From the NCBI GenBank assembly GCA_029834535.1, contig JAQMWT010000216.1, positions 1-64,000 of the forward strand: a stretch of DNA of 64,000 bases, in the 5' to 3' direction. A program made the position numbers and the translations under genes. Positions within the stretch are counted from its first letter, which is position 1. Every line of letters starts with the position of its first letter. This stretch comes from Chrysophaeum taylorii. Taxonomy: Eukaryota; Sar; Pelagophyceae; Pelagomonadales; Pelagomonadaceae. Below are positions 39,721 to 50,479 of this stretch, piece after piece. A model generated the notes under the pieces. It searched no databases. It was given only the letters and a program-made list of their open reading frames with translations, and had not been told where the DNA came from.

Positions 39721-41121
39721 TCAGCTTTCGATGACGGGGCCCGCGAGAGGGGCGACTTGGCTGGCGCGCGCACGGGTCGGGGGGAAGATGAAGACGAGGT
39801 ACGCGAGGGTTCCGAGGATGACCCAGGTCGAGAGGAGAAGATAAAGGACTCGGGGATCGCCGATTGGGGCTCGGAATATGATCTCGTCGGAGACGCTCGC
39901 CGAGATGGACGAGAGGGCGAGGCCGACGGACATGACGCCGCCGTTCATGCCAACGAGAGTCGCGGAAGTATCTCGGGGGACGTCGGCGAGCATGAGTGTT
40001 AGGACCCAGGGGTAGTTGGTAAAGATGAGGATTGCGAGCGAGTACATGACGACCGCGGAGAAGACGAGCGACGAGCAGAGTCCTCGCCGAGCGTCGACGA
40101 AGCACTGGGAGGTCGCGACGGCGAGCGAGGCGCCGGCTAGGCCGTAGAAGGCGATTCCCCGGCGCAACAATGTCGCTGGGTTCGAGAGGGTGCTGGCGTA
40201 CTTGTTCATTTGGGCGCCGAGCATCCCGAAGATGCCGATGGATCCAACAAAAAGGCCGGCGACGTTCGCGTCGAGGCCGAACTCGTCTTCGAGCGTGTAA
40301 GGCCAGAGCGTCAGCATCGTGCCAGCGAAGGAGTTCGTGGTCGTGTTGAAGATGAGGCCGCCCACCACGATGGAGGCCGCGCTACCGTCGAGCGATTCCC
40401 AGACTTTAACCAGAAGTCCGGCGAACGACTCGACCACCGGATCTTCGCCGCGGCGGCGGCGGCGGTTTTTGGACCACGTCGTCGAAACCGACGTCGAAAC
40501 CGACGTCTCGGGAAGCACGCAGATCATCCCGAGAAGGAGAAGAAGCCCAAACAACAGCAAGAGAAAAAACACGCATCGCCAGCCGAGGACGGACCCTACG
40601 CTTCCCCCAAAGGCGGGAGCGACTATTATCGTGACGGAAAACCATTGCGACATCGTCGCGAGATTTCGACTCCGAAGCTCCTCGTCCTCGTAGACGTCGC
40701 ACACGATGGCCTCGGCGATCGCGCGCGCCGAGCCCTCGCCGAGCCCCTGGACCACCCGACCGCACACGAACGCTCCCGTGGACGTCGCGAGACCCGACAT
40801 CGCCGAGCCCGCGACAAACACCAAAAGACCCGCCGCGAGCGTCGGCTTCCTCCCCGCCACCGTCGAGACTGACCCCCACATCGGACCCGACACGCCGCTG
40901 ATTATCCAGTTGAGTTGCAGGGCGAGGGACATCATCACGAGGCTCGCGCCGAACTCGCGCCTGATTTTTGGCGCCATCGGCAAGTACGCGTCCGAGCTCG
41001 CCGAGATCAGCGCCATCATTGCTCCGAGCAGCATCATCTGAATGAACGACAAGCTCTCCACGCGACTCTCCACCAAAGGCGACAGCTCGTCGTCCGAGCT
41101 CCCGCTCCCCGCCCTCCTCAT
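39721..41121 (-). CDS. MFS drug/metabolite exporter, Bcr/CflA-like (DHA1)
   Basis: 466 aa from the ATG at 41121. Twelve predicted TM helices; the first begins FIQMMLLGAMMALISASSDAYLPMAPKIRREFG, as in Bcr/CflA. The motif-A region is MWGSVSTVAGRKPTLAAGLL, and the antiporter-type helix reads CGRVVQGLGEGSARAIAEAI. The central loop is short and basic. DHA1 proteins expel drugs and secondary metabolites by proton antiport. It is head-to-head with the first NRPS-like gene (97 bp between ATGs), which suggests it exports the product of the neighbouring enzymes. Confidence 0.87.
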   Translation of the reverse strand: MRRAGSGSSDDELSPLVESRVESLSFIQMMLLGAMMALISASSDAYLPMAPKIRREFGASLVMMSLALQLNWIISGVSGPMWGSVSTVAGRKPTLAAGLLVFVAGSAMSGLATSTGAFVCGRVVQGLGEGSARAIAEAIVCDVYEDEELRSRNLATMSQWFSVTIIVAPAFGGSVGSVLGWRCVFFLLLLFGLLLLLGMICVLPETSVSTSVSTTWSKNRRRRRGEDPVVESFAGLLVKVWESLDGSAASIVVGGLIFNTTTNSFAGTMLTLWPYTLEDEFGLDANVAGLFVGSIGIFGMLGAQMNKYASTLSNPATLLRRGIAFYGLAGASLAVATSQCFVDARRGLCSSLVFSAVVMYSLAILIFTNYPWVLTLMLADVPRDTSATLVGMNGGVMSVGLALSSISASVSDEIIFRAPIGDPRVLYLLLSTWVILGTLAYLVFIFPPTRARASQVAPLAGPVIES

Positions 41122-41218
41122 CGCTTTTTTGGGATTCTTGGACTTTCGGTTTTCTGAAGGAAAACAAACAAACCTGAAGGAAAACTTCGTTTCCTTCTTG
41201 TAGTACAAGTAGTACAAA
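41122..41218. promoter_or_regulatory. 97-bp divergent promoter of exporter and NRPS-like gene
   Basis: Contains a direct repeat, GAAGGAAAAC(A/T), and TAGTACAAGTAGTACAAAATGG right at the synthetase start, a 9-bp direct repeat (AGTACAA) that could be a factor-binding site. Co-expression is inferred. Confidence 0.4.
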
Positions 41219-44200
41219 ATGGATACTCCACAGGTCTTCGCCTCCTTCCCGGCGGCCTTGGTGGCGCAAGCTGCCGTCGACGCAACCTTCGCGACCGTCT
41301 GGTCCCAGCACAACGGCGTCGAGCGGCGATTGACCTTCAAGCAGTTTTCCGCGGCCGTGGCTTCGGGGGCTCAGGCTTTAAAACAACAGCAGATTTCAGG
41401 CCGCGTCGCGTTTCTGGCCAAGGGCACCCTCGACTTTTACGTTGCGATCGTGAGCGTGCAGGCGGTGGGGGCGACGCCCGTGCTCCTCAACTGGCGCCAG
41501 CCGGTCGACGCGCTCGCCGGCATGATCGACGACGCGAGGGCTACGATTCTCGCGGTTGGCGCGCCCTATCGCGAGCTCGGCAAAGAGCTCGCGAGCTGCG
41601 TCCGGCAAGTGCTTTCGATCGACGGCGCGACGACGACGACGACGACAAAAGAAGAGATGCCATGGACCTGGAATACCGACGACGACGACGGCGGCGGCGG
41701 CGGCGCGCTGTTCCGAATCGCCAGAAATCCAAAGGCGCGGCGCGACGAGGTCGAAGCTGCTATCTTCTTCACCTCGGGCAGCACGAGCCGCCCCAAGCCC
41801 GTGTTGCACACAAACGAGACGCTGTTGTGGACGGCGGAGAATTTCGTGTTTCCGACCTCGACGATGACGACGACGCTGTGCTTCATGCCCAACTTCCACG
41901 TCCTCATGTGCTTCCAAAACTTCTGGCTGCCGATGACGAGAGGCATCGGCGTATCGATCCACGGCGCCGACGCGACCGACCCCATCACGGCGGACCTTTT
42001 GTTGCGGGCGGCGACGGACCTGCGACCCTCGACGATCGACACCGTTCCGTTTATCATGAGCGAATGGTCTTTGATGAGGCTCGAGGCCCTGGCGCCTCTC
42101 GCCGCGTGCGAGGCCGTAAGATCGGGCGGCGCTCCGCTGTCGACGGCCGTCTGCGAACGCCTCGTCGACGCCGAGATTCGGGTCCAGACCCACTACGGAC
42201 AGACAGAGGCACCGGGCATGCAGCTATTAACGGTGCCCGACGCGGCACCCGACGAGATCGCCGTGTTCCAGCCGCCCTGGATGGTCGTCGAGATCAAGCT
42301 CGACGGTTGCGGCGAGGAGGGTGAGCTCCTCATCCGAGGCTGCAAGGGTTCGAGTCCCGGCTACCTCAAGGCTGGCACTTTAATTCCCGGCTCGTCGAGG
42401 GTCGACGAGCACGGGTGGCATCACACGGGCGACGTCTTCAAGCGCGTCGTGACGCGATCCGGCGGAGTCGGCGTCGCGCACGTCTCGCGCGTCGACGACA
42501 CCATATTGCTCAGCACCGGCGAGATGTTCAACCCGATCCCCATCGAGGCGGCCATCGTCGACTACGCGGCCCGCCACAACCTGAAAATATCGCGCCTCGT
42601 CGTCCTCGGGAAGGACCACCCTTCGCCGTTTCTCGTCGTCGAACCCGCCGCCGCCGCCGCACTCCCGTCCGATCCGTCGTTTAAGGAGCTCCTGTGGCCC
42701 GGAGTGGAGGCGGCCAACGCGACCCAAGTCGAGTACGCCCGAATCAAGCGAGGGCACGTCCTCGTGCTCGTCGACGACGTGCTCCCCCATTCGGCAAAGG
42801 GGAACGTGATTCGGAAGCGAGCCGAGGCGTCGTTCGCCGAGCAGCTCGGGCGAATGGCCGAGGAGGCTATCGCCGAGGGCGTCGACTGGGATGCGCTGAG
42901 ACGCCTCGCGTTCGAGGCCGGTTTCGGCGACGACGTCGACGCCTACCTCGCCGAAAAGGGCGCGCGAGGCGACGACTTGTCCGTAATCGGCGTCGACTCT
43001 CTTGGTATTCGGTCGCTCGTGAGTCGCGCCGTGATCGAAGGCGAGCGCATCGGCGACAACGTCAAGGCCTGGACCGTGACGTGCGTGGTCTTCGTGCACT
43101 GGTATCGTCCGGTGTGGCTCCAAGACGGCGCCCCGGGCGTCGGCGCGCTCTCGGTCTTCTACGACGCGAGCGTCGGCTCCAAGTACCGAGCGGTGTCGTG
43201 GAGCGTCCAGTACGCGGTCACCTGCGCCGGCTTCATCGGCTCCTTGTATCGAGACGTGGGCTTGACGGCGAGTCTCAGCGCTCTCGTCTTTTCGATCGGC
43301 TATACCGAGGGCCTGCGCGACGGCGACGCCAGGATCGTCCGCTTCACCAAACGCGAGCCCTCGCTCCTCGTCCTCATCGTCTTCATGAAGACCGTCGTCT
43401 TCCTGGTGTCGGCCTACGCCTACGACCATGCCTGGCTCCCCGACTGCCTCAACGTCAACCCACCCTCGAACATCGTCTGGTTCTTGTACTGCCTCTTTCT
43501 CTACCGCATCATCCTACGACTCTTCCAGACGCTCCCGCTCCCGCCCTCCTTCGAACGGCAGCGGTGGCGCGCTCTGGGCGTGACGGCATCCTTCGCTGTC
43601 CTCTACTTGATCAACCTCAACCGGCAGACAGCCCAGCTCAACAGCAATACCCCTTTTCTCCCCAGCTGGCTCAACATCGTCCTCAACGTCGTCTTCAACC
43701 CGGGCGCGTTCCTCCTCGGGTCGAACGTCCAAAGCACCGGCGACCTCTCGGCCGACAACCTCGTCTTCTGGCCAAAGGTTGGCGATGGCTCTTCGTATCG
43801 CGGCTACACCTACGCCTACTTGCGGACCGGCGAAACCAAAACCTCGATCAAAGAGTCGGTCGTGTGGGACGACGGCAAGCTCTTTCTCCTCTTCCCGCCG
43901 TGGCTCCTGGGCTACTACTTTGGCGAACCCATCATCACGCTCTGCAAGCGGCTCCTACCACCATCACGCAAGACGACGACGACGACGACAACAACCACAG
44001 CCTCCTCCTCCTTGATAGTCTCCGGAAACACGGCGGCGGCGGCCTGCGTCGCCGCAGCTTTTTCGCTCAATTGGCTTCTCGGGACGACCTACATCACGTG
44101 GCTCGCGCAAGGCACGCCCGCGCCGTTCGCGTCCCACCCCAACCGCATCCACACCGACGACTGGCCCCCCGGCTTGCCCCACTGGATCTGGCAGCCCTCC

Positions 44201-44881
44201 CCCGACGGCGAGCGCGACGGCCTCGTCGATTGGAACCCGAAATGGGCCCGCGTCTTCTACCTCACGTTCGACATGGGCGCCAACTTGTTTATCGCGCTTC
44301 TCATCATCGCCGCGTGCGCTGTCGTTCCGTGGCGCGCTGCCCGGTGTGGCAACGCTGCTCTCGGAAAGTACATCTTGATGCAGACCTGGCCCACCGCGTA
44401 CTTCGTCTGGCTCCTCTATGTCGTCTCCTGGCTCGGACGCACTTTCGGACCCGCCAACTTCCTCGTCAAGCTCTTGCAGCTCTCCTTGCTCGTGGGATGG
44501 CCCTTCTGCTTCGTTTACCTCATCGGGCCCTTCTTCACCGCCATCAGCGTCGCGATCCCAAAGTTCGTCTTGTGGTTTGGCGAAACTGCCACCTCGCCAC
44601 AACTTCTCCTCGCCGATTCCCGATCATACCTCCGCGCCCTTCCCAAAAATCTGCGCGCCTGGTTCGAAAACTACGCCTTCGAACTGCGCCGGGACGTCGG
44701 TCTCCTGTGCCGGTGCGCCCGAGATCTTATCAATTACGCCGCGCTCGGTCCAAAGATCACCCCCCGCCTCGACGGCGACGATCGATCCCCCGCCGCCGGA
44801 GCCTCCGAGGGAGACAAGCTCATCGCTGACCCCTTCAATCGCCATTCAGACGAATACGGCGCCCTCGCCTCCCGCGTCTAG
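41219..44881 (+). CDS. NRPS-like synthetase: adenylation - carrier - multi-TM acyltransferase-like domain
   Basis: 1220 aa, single exon. Residues 1-530 form an AMP-binding adenylation domain: core A3 FTSGSTSRPKP (near 185, with Ser where Gly is usual), A5 HYGQTEAPG (near 325), A7 HTGDVF (near 400) and A10 PHSAKGNVIRK (near 523) with the catalytic Lys. A carrier segment follows with GVDSLGIRSL near 590; its Ser is the expected phosphopantetheine site. From about 615 to 1150 there are ten or so TM helices, including a VFVHWYRPVW start and NIVWFLYCLFLYRIILRL, which resemble acyltransferase-3 (OafA-type) membrane enzymes. That assignment is tentative. The plan implies that an acid is activated, tethered and handed to a membrane-embedded transferase. 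No condensation domain is visible. Confidence 0.8.
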   Translation: MDTPQVFASFPAALVAQAAVDATFATVWSQHNGVERRLTFKQFSAAVASGAQALKQQQISGRVAFLAKGTLDFYVAIVSVQAVGATPVLLNWRQPVDALAGMIDDARATILAVGAPYRELGKELASCVRQVLSIDGATTTTTTKEEMPWTWNTDDDDGGGGGALFRIARNPKARRDEVEAAIFFTSGSTSRPKPVLHTNETLLWTAENFVFPTSTMTTTLCFMPNFHVLMCFQNFWLPMTRGIGVSIHGADATDPITADLLLRAATDLRPSTIDTVPFIMSEWSLMRLEALAPLAACEAVRSGGAPLSTAVCERLVDAEIRVQTHYGQTEAPGMQLLTVPDAAPDEIAVFQPPWMVVEIKLDGCGEEGELLIRGCKGSSPGYLKAGTLIPGSSRVDEHGWHHTGDVFKRVVTRSGGVGVAHVSRVDDTILLSTGEMFNPIPIEAAIVDYAARHNLKISRLVVLGKDHPSPFLVVEPAAAAALPSDPSFKELLWPGVEAANATQVEYARIKRGHVLVLVDDVLPHSAKGNVIRKRAEASFAEQLGRMAEEAIAEGVDWDALRRLAFEAGFGDDVDAYLAEKGARGDDLSVIGVDSLGIRSLVSRAVIEGERIGDNVKAWTVTCVVFVHWYRPVWLQDGAPGVGALSVFYDASVGSKYRAVSWSVQYAVTCAGFIGSLYRDVGLTASLSALVFSIGYTEGLRDGDARIVRFTKREPSLLVLIVFMKTVVFLVSAYAYDHAWLPDCLNVNPPSNIVWFLYCLFLYRIILRLFQTLPLPPSFERQRWRALGVTASFAVLYLINLNRQTAQLNSNTPFLPSWLNIVLNVVFNPGAFLLGSNVQSTGDLSADNLVFWPKVGDGSSYRGYTYAYLRTGETKTSIKESVVWDDGKLFLLFPPWLLGYYFGEPIITLCKRLLPPSRKTTTTTTTTTASSSLIVSGNTAAAACVAAAFSLNWLLGTTYITWLAQGTPAPFASHPNRIHTDDWPPGLPHWIWQPSPDGERDGLVDWNPKWARVFYLTFDMGANLFIALLIIAACAVVPWRAARCGNAALGKYILMQTWPTAYFVWLLYVVSWLGRTFGPANFLVKLLQLSLLVGWPFCFVYLIGPFFTAISVAIPKFVLWFGETATSPQLLLADSRSYLRALPKNLRAWFENYAFELRRDVGLLCRCARDLINYAALGPKITPRLDGDDRSPAAGASEGDKLIADPFNRHSDEYGALASRV

Positions 44882-45000
44882 TTGTCGAGGAAAGGAATGT
44901 GCTCCCGATCATTCTTTTTCCCGTCGTCGTCGTCGTCGTCGCATTCTTTTTCTTCTTCTTCTTCTTCTTCTTCTTCTTCTTCGAGGTCCAAATATTGTCT

Positions 45001-45031
<31 letters not shown>

Positions 45032-46601
45032 AAATTGTGATTATGAGTTAATATATGGACACCCGCCGCGACTCGGCGCGAGTCCTATATCAAGAAAATA
45101 ACACTATCATCATCATCATCAATGTTATCTGTTGGCCGGTGGATAGGCAATTTCGAAGACGACCAACGCGAATGTCTGTCTGCCGGTCCCGAGTCAGTCA
45201 GTCAGTCGGTCGGTCGGTCGGCGGGGCCCGCAGGCCGACGACGCTGCGTTCGAAGAGATCTTTCGTCATGGTGTCGCTCGCTCGCTCGAAGGTACCCTGC
45301 GAGAGCAAGGTGGCATCGACACGCGAGAGCGCGGTCGACGGGTGCTTCCCGGCGCGCACGCACCGAGACCCGATGTACCTGCCTGGTAATTAAGTCGGGT
45401 GGCCCATCAACCCACTCTGAGCTCGCTCATGTACCCCACCCTTTCCCCTTGCGACCACTGCTCCTGCCCCCCCTCCTTTGGAGCTTCTTGATCTTCGCTC
45501 TCTGCGCCGCCCATCGTCTATGTTCTTTTCGTGTTGATGATTGTCGTTCCTCGACCGCCGACACGTCGGGTTTGCTGGCCTGGTGGGGTGGATGCTGTGA
45601 CTACTCGCGTCGACGTGATCCCTCTGAGTTTGTCAATTTTTTTTTTTTCGTTGGCTTGTTTAAGTACATCCATCGTCGCGGCATTGGTTCTGTGACAGCT
45701 CCGAGCTCCGAACACAAGGCTGGTGTATCCTAGAACGAACGCCGGTTTCTTGCTTCCCGACAGGTACTACGGAACTAAGGGACGGTCGGCGCGCCTCTCG
45801 CTGTCTCGACCGGCGACACACTCGTGTTTTAGTTGGTTTTGGTTCTTCTCGTGTTTTCTTTCTTCAACATTTGGACAAGCACCACCAAGATTCAGGCTTG
45901 TGTCGTGCACACGGTGTGCCCGAGGCGAAATAGTATAGTTATTATTTAGGGAGCAGCAAGAATACGAATGATATATATCCCACACACCCTGCCCCCTCTG
46001 AATTTTCTTCTCGCGCCTATTAATTAATTAATGAGCCGGTTCTAATGAATTAAGGAGGAATTGGAAAAGTTAGACTGCTAAGAGGGGGGACTTTACTTTC
46101 GTTTCACTAGATCCCGCCGAGAGACACAAAAATTGCCCCACCGAGGACGAAAAAAAAAAAGGTGTGCTCGGTGGTCGGTTGGAGCTACCCTAGCGCCTGG
46201 TAGCGAGCGCTATGTAACTATATACATGCCAGCCCAGTTCATGGGGCGCAGGCCAATAATCCCAGAGGCCATCATCATAACCCATCCCACTGCGAACGAA
46301 CGTCCCGGCTTGCTTCCTTCACCGGCCCGCCCGGGAGGCGAAGAGGTGCCAACCTGCGCCGCCGGGAGGACTCGTCTGCCCGCGCAAGGCGCAGGTTGAG
46401 AAGAAGGCACCGACCGTCCTTCACGATCGCAACCTAGCGCGCAAAGGAAACAAAAGAAGAGAGCCGTTAATCGGCCTGCAACCTGAGAAGTAAGTGCGCG
46501 AAACTCCAGTTTCGGGCGTACATATTTCAACCACGTAGTAGTAAGTAAAGTAATCGGAAAAGAAAACACTTAAAGTGCGGCAAGAGCGAACGGCGAAGTG
46601 C
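44882..46601. other. Spacer between the two NRPS-like genes, with microsatellites
   Basis: About 1.7 kb without a supported gene. 44924-45030 is built of (GTC)n and (TTC)n runs; a GTCAGTCAGTCGGTCGG run lies near 45195; the rest is AT-richer. A diverged copy of the dispersed LINE-type repeat lies at 46265-46400. Short open frames have no domains. Confidence 0.6.
46265..46400 (-). repeat. Diverged internal piece of the GTTA-tailed LINE family
   Basis: Shares CATCCCACTGCGAACG, CCGGCCCGCCCGGGAGGCGA, AGGTGCCAACCTGCGCC and CGCAAGGC(G/T)CAGG in the same order with the reverse complement of 62.1-62.23 kb. The tail end is not recognisable here. Confidence 0.65.
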
Positions 46602-49583
46602 ATGTCGAGCTTTCCAGCGAGACTCGATGCCGGCGGCGGCGACAGGACATTCGCGACCGTCTGGTCCCAGCGCCTCGGCGTCGAGCGAATCTTGAGTTAC
46701 AAGGAGTTTGCCGCGGCGGTGGCGTCTGGGGCTGCGGCGCTGGAGGAGCATTCTGGGGCCGTGCGCAGCGAGCGCGTCGCGTTTCTGGCCAAGGGGACCC
46801 TCGACTTTTACGTCGCGATCGTGAGCGTGCAGGCGGTGGGGGCAACGCCCGTGCTCCTCAACTGGCGCCAGCCTGTCGAGACGCTCGCGGGAATGATATA
46901 CGACGCGAGGGCTACTATTCTCGCGGTTGGCGCGCCCTATCACCAAGTCGGCCAAGAGCTCGCCACGTCCGTTCGGCAGATAATTTCGATCGACAACGCG
47001 GTACGGAACCCGGATTGGACCTGGAGCGTCGCTGGTGCGACGCGCGGACGACCCCGAAGAAACCTCGACGACGACGACGACGAGGCTGCCGTATTCTTTA
47101 CCTCTGGCAGCACGAGCCGGCCGAAACCCGTGTTGCACACCAACGGGACGCTTATGTGGACGGCCGATAATTTCGTGTTCCCGCGAAACTCGATGATGAC
47201 GACGACGACGCTGTGCTTCATGCCCAACTTCCACGTCCTCATGTGCTTCCAGAACTTTTGGCTGCCCATGGCGAGAGGCGTCGGCGTATCGATCCACGGA
47301 GCCGACGCGACCGACCCCATCACGGCGGACCTCTTGTTGCGGGCGGCGACGGACCTGCGACCCTCGACGATCGACACCGTCCCGTTTATCATGCGCGAGT
47401 GGGCCGCGATGGAGCCGAAGGTGCTCGGAGCGCTCGCGGCGTGCGCGGCCGTGCGGTCGGGCGGCGCTCCGCTCTCGACGGCCGTCGCCCAACGTCTCGT
47501 CGTCGACGCCGGGATTAAGATCCAGTCCCACTACGGACAGACCGAGGCGCCGGGCATGCAGCTGCTGACGGTTCCCAACGCGGCGCCCGACGAGATTGCT
47601 GTGTTCCGGCCGCCGTGGTCGGTCGTCGAGATCGAGCTCGACGGCGGCGGCGACGAGGGCGAGCTGCTCATCCGAGGGTGCAAGGGTTCGAGTCCCGGGT
47701 ACCTCAAGGCTGGCGCTCTCGTTCCTGGGTCCTCGCGGGTCGACGGGTGGCACCGCACGGGCGACGTGTTTCGGCGCGTGACAACGCGATCCGGCGAGGT
47801 CGGCCTCGAGCACGTGTCTCGCGTCGACGACACCATCTTGCTCAGCACCGGCGAGATGTTCAACCCGAACCCGGTGGAGGCAGCGCTGCTCGAAACTATG
47901 TCGAGTATTATCGAGCGCGCCGTGGTCCTCGGTCAAAATCGGCCGCAGCCAGCGCTGGTGGTCGAGCTCAAGAGCACGGTGCGTCGGGAAGCAGTCGCGC
48001 GATCGCTCCTCGAGCCGCGCCTCGCCGAAATCAATGCGCGGCAGCCTCTCTACGCGCGCATCGGTCACGTCGTGATTCTTTTACCCCCGCGGGGAGACCC
48101 CGAGCTGCCGCACTCCGTCAAGGGCGGCGTCATTCGCGTCCAGGCCGAGAAGCTCTTGGCGAGCCGGCTCTCGGCCATCTACGACGACGACGACGACGAC
48201 CAGGCTGCTGCTGCTGCTGCTGCTGAAGCCCCGGCGTCGTGGTGGTTCGACCGCGCTTTCGAGCATCTCAAAACGGATCATCAACAAGTCGATTCAGCAT
48301 CATCTCTGGAGCAGGAGGTAGGGAAGATGCTCGCGGCCGGAAAGACGACCGGCGAAGTTATCGTGGAGCTGGGGCTGGACTCCGTGACGGCCGCGCGGCT
48401 CGCGGCCCGATGGCGGCTCGCGCGCGAGATGAAGCCAAACGCATCATGGGTCGACCGGCTGAAAGCTCGCATCGTCCAAAAACGACCCGTCGCAGGGAGA
48501 CCGCTCGCGACGATTATCCGGAACGAGGTCCACGTCCGCTGGTACCGGGCGATCGGGCTCTTCGAGGGCCTCGACTTCGGCTACGGGTCGCTGGTGGAGG
48601 ACAGGAGCATGAAGGGGATCACGTCGACCCAGATCGTGACGCACGTCACCTGCGAGCGCGGCGCGCTCCGAGCCCGCGTATACCGCGACTCTCGGTTTTC
48701 GGGCAGACGTCTTCCGTGCGTCCTCGAGATTCCCGGGGACGCTTTTTTCGGGTATGCGAACCCCCGACCCTTTCCGTTCTTCCTGGTCCGGCTCGGATTT
48801 GCGGTGGCCCAGGCCGAGCGCAGGGGCTCGCACGAAGGCGGCGCTTTTCCCGGCGCTCTCGTCGACGTGGCGCGCGCGCTTCGAGCGATCAGAGACCGTG
48901 CCGACGACCTCGGCGTCGACCCAACCAAGATCGCCGTGTTTGGGGAGTCCTCGGGAGGCTGGTTTTCTTCGATGCTCGGGGCCCTCTCGGCCATTCGCGA
49001 TCCCGAAATCCTCGGGGGCTGCGACGTGTACGGTGCCGCCGCCTGCGTCGTCGCCTACTACCCCCCCACCCGATTCGACCGCCTCGACGCCATGGCAAAG
49101 GGCCAATGGCTCTTCACCGATCCCCACGATGACCCCACCTCCCCCGAATCCCTCTTCCTCGGGTCTTCCCTCAAAAACGACCCGGCGAAATCCGAAGCCG
49201 CGTCGGCCGCGACCTACGTCAACGAATCCACTCCTCCCTTTTTCCTCATCCACGGCGACGCCGACCCCATGATCCACGTCGAGCAGTCCCGCCGCTTCTT
49301 CCAAGCTCTCGTCGCCGCTCGGGGGTCTGCTGCTGTCGAACCCCCGGACTGGCGGACCCGCCGTCCAACTCTATTCGACGACGCCGACGACAACAAATGG
49401 AATCGACGAGGGGGTCGGACCTCCCGCGGCGACAACTTTTTTCTCTGCGCGCCCGACCACCACCACGAGTACCTCGAACTCCAGGGCGCGGGCCACGCGA
49501 CGGCGGCCTTCTCCGATGTCGAGATCGAGTCCCTCGTCCTCGCCTTTCTCAAAAAGTGGCTCTCTCTGGGCCAAGACGATTGA
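46602..49583 (+). CDS. NRPS-like synthetase: adenylation - carrier - alpha/beta hydrolase
   Basis: 993 aa from the ATG at 46602. The adenylation domain is the close twin of the preceding synthetase (A3 FTSGSTSRPKP near 166, A5 HYGQTEAPG near 309, HRTGDVF, A10 PHSVKGGVIRVQAEK). The carrier has LELGLDSVTAARL-type sequence with the acceptor Ser near 592. The C-terminal 350 residues are an alpha/beta hydrolase of the esterase/BD-FAE type: nucleophile elbow GESSGG (Ser near 782), acid loop HGDADPM (near 883) and catalytic His in GHATAAF (near 963). This would release the tethered acyl group by hydrolysis or transesterification. No condensation or reductase domain. The tandem order and shared adenylation domain suggest both enzymes activate the same or a similar acid. 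Confidence 0.85.
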   Translation: MSSFPARLDAGGGDRTFATVWSQRLGVERILSYKEFAAAVASGAAALEEHSGAVRSERVAFLAKGTLDFYVAIVSVQAVGATPVLLNWRQPVETLAGMIYDARATILAVGAPYHQVGQELATSVRQIISIDNAVRNPDWTWSVAGATRGRPRRNLDDDDDEAAVFFTSGSTSRPKPVLHTNGTLMWTADNFVFPRNSMMTTTTLCFMPNFHVLMCFQNFWLPMARGVGVSIHGADATDPITADLLLRAATDLRPSTIDTVPFIMREWAAMEPKVLGALAACAAVRSGGAPLSTAVAQRLVVDAGIKIQSHYGQTEAPGMQLLTVPNAAPDEIAVFRPPWSVVEIELDGGGDEGELLIRGCKGSSPGYLKAGALVPGSSRVDGWHRTGDVFRRVTTRSGEVGLEHVSRVDDTILLSTGEMFNPNPVEAALLETMSSIIERAVVLGQNRPQPALVVELKSTVRREAVARSLLEPRLAEINARQPLYARIGHVVILLPPRGDPELPHSVKGGVIRVQAEKLLASRLSAIYDDDDDDQAAAAAAAEAPASWWFDRAFEHLKTDHQQVDSASSLEQEVGKMLAAGKTTGEVIVELGLDSVTAARLAARWRLAREMKPNASWVDRLKARIVQKRPVAGRPLATIIRNEVHVRWYRAIGLFEGLDFGYGSLVEDRSMKGITSTQIVTHVTCERGALRARVYRDSRFSGRRLPCVLEIPGDAFFGYANPRPFPFFLVRLGFAVAQAERRGSHEGGAFPGALVDVARALRAIRDRADDLGVDPTKIAVFGESSGGWFSSMLGALSAIRDPEILGGCDVYGAAACVVAYYPPTRFDRLDAMAKGQWLFTDPHDDPTSPESLFLGSSLKNDPAKSEAASAATYVNESTPPFFLIHGDADPMIHVEQSRRFFQALVAARGSAAVEPPDWRTRRPTLFDDADDNKWNRRGGRTSRGDNFFLCAPDHHHEYLELQGAGHATAAFSDVEIESLVLAFLKKWLSLGQDD

Positions 49584-50479
49584 TCTCTCATATTTTTCCT
49601 GCTGCCGCCGCCGCTGGCTCCGCTTTTTTATATCGTCGGAAACGGACGCCGCAGTCTGAAAGCAAATAAAACGAAACGTAGGTATTGGTACGCATGCACA
49701 CGCGCATATCATCATAGTATCGGCTCCCTCCTATACCCAGCTATTTTGTTTGAGCGAGACGACGACGACGACGACGACGACGACGCCGCGATTTTCCTCT
49801 CATTCTTTCTTTCTTATGGGTGGAATTCGTACGGGCACGAGGCTGGCAAGGTTGGCCACGAGGAGGTTCGTTTTTGCTTTTACTCCTAAGGTGGTGGTGC
49901 CAGGGCGCAATCGCCTCCACCGACGCATAGTAGACCGACGTCTCTGCAACGAGACAAAACTTCCGAGATCGCCGCGGAACGACGGCGGCGTGTCTGATGT
50001 CCATCAGCACGTAGACAAGAAACCGGGCCCACTTCCAGATAAAGAGGTGTTCTTGAAAGGCGACGATTTTTCTTCCCTGCTTTTCCACTCGTCTGCTGGT
50101 CAGCAGCAAATGACGGCGCGATCCCGTGATACATACATACATACACTCGAGGACGTAGTCTACGACAACGCATTCGTATGGGCCACGCGGTTCCCGCTCG
50201 TCGTCAGCCTTCGACGGCAAGCCGCATCAGCGCGACGTAGTAGTAGTTAGTATTAACCCTATACGGTACGGGTGGCGTCTTTTGGTACGTGACATTATGG
50301 ACTTTGTTTTACCACAAGAGTTGTTTGTGGATGGAGTTTTTCATTTGCCGCAAGAGGTTGACGGGCAGTGCAGCGCGCGTGTCCGAAGATGATGTGGTCC
50401 AAGTCGACTCGCAAAATAAGTTCTTCAAAACAACATCAGGACGATGTCTTGGAGGACCATCGTGAGACTCCTCCAGATT
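49584..50479. other. Intergenic, no gene recognised
   Basis: Contains a (GAC)n run near 49758-49785 and overlapping open frames on both strands (49741-50250) without ATG starts or domains. Confidence 0.45.

Noticed and set aside
42345-42362. GGTTCGAGTCC, a tRNA B-box-like sequence, also at about 47688
   Set aside because: It lies in frame in both adenylation domains (GCKGSSPGY) with no A box or cloverleaf around it.
49741-50250. Overlapping open frames of about 160 codons on both strands
   Set aside because: Neither has an ATG at its start or a domain; the common part includes a (GAC)n run.
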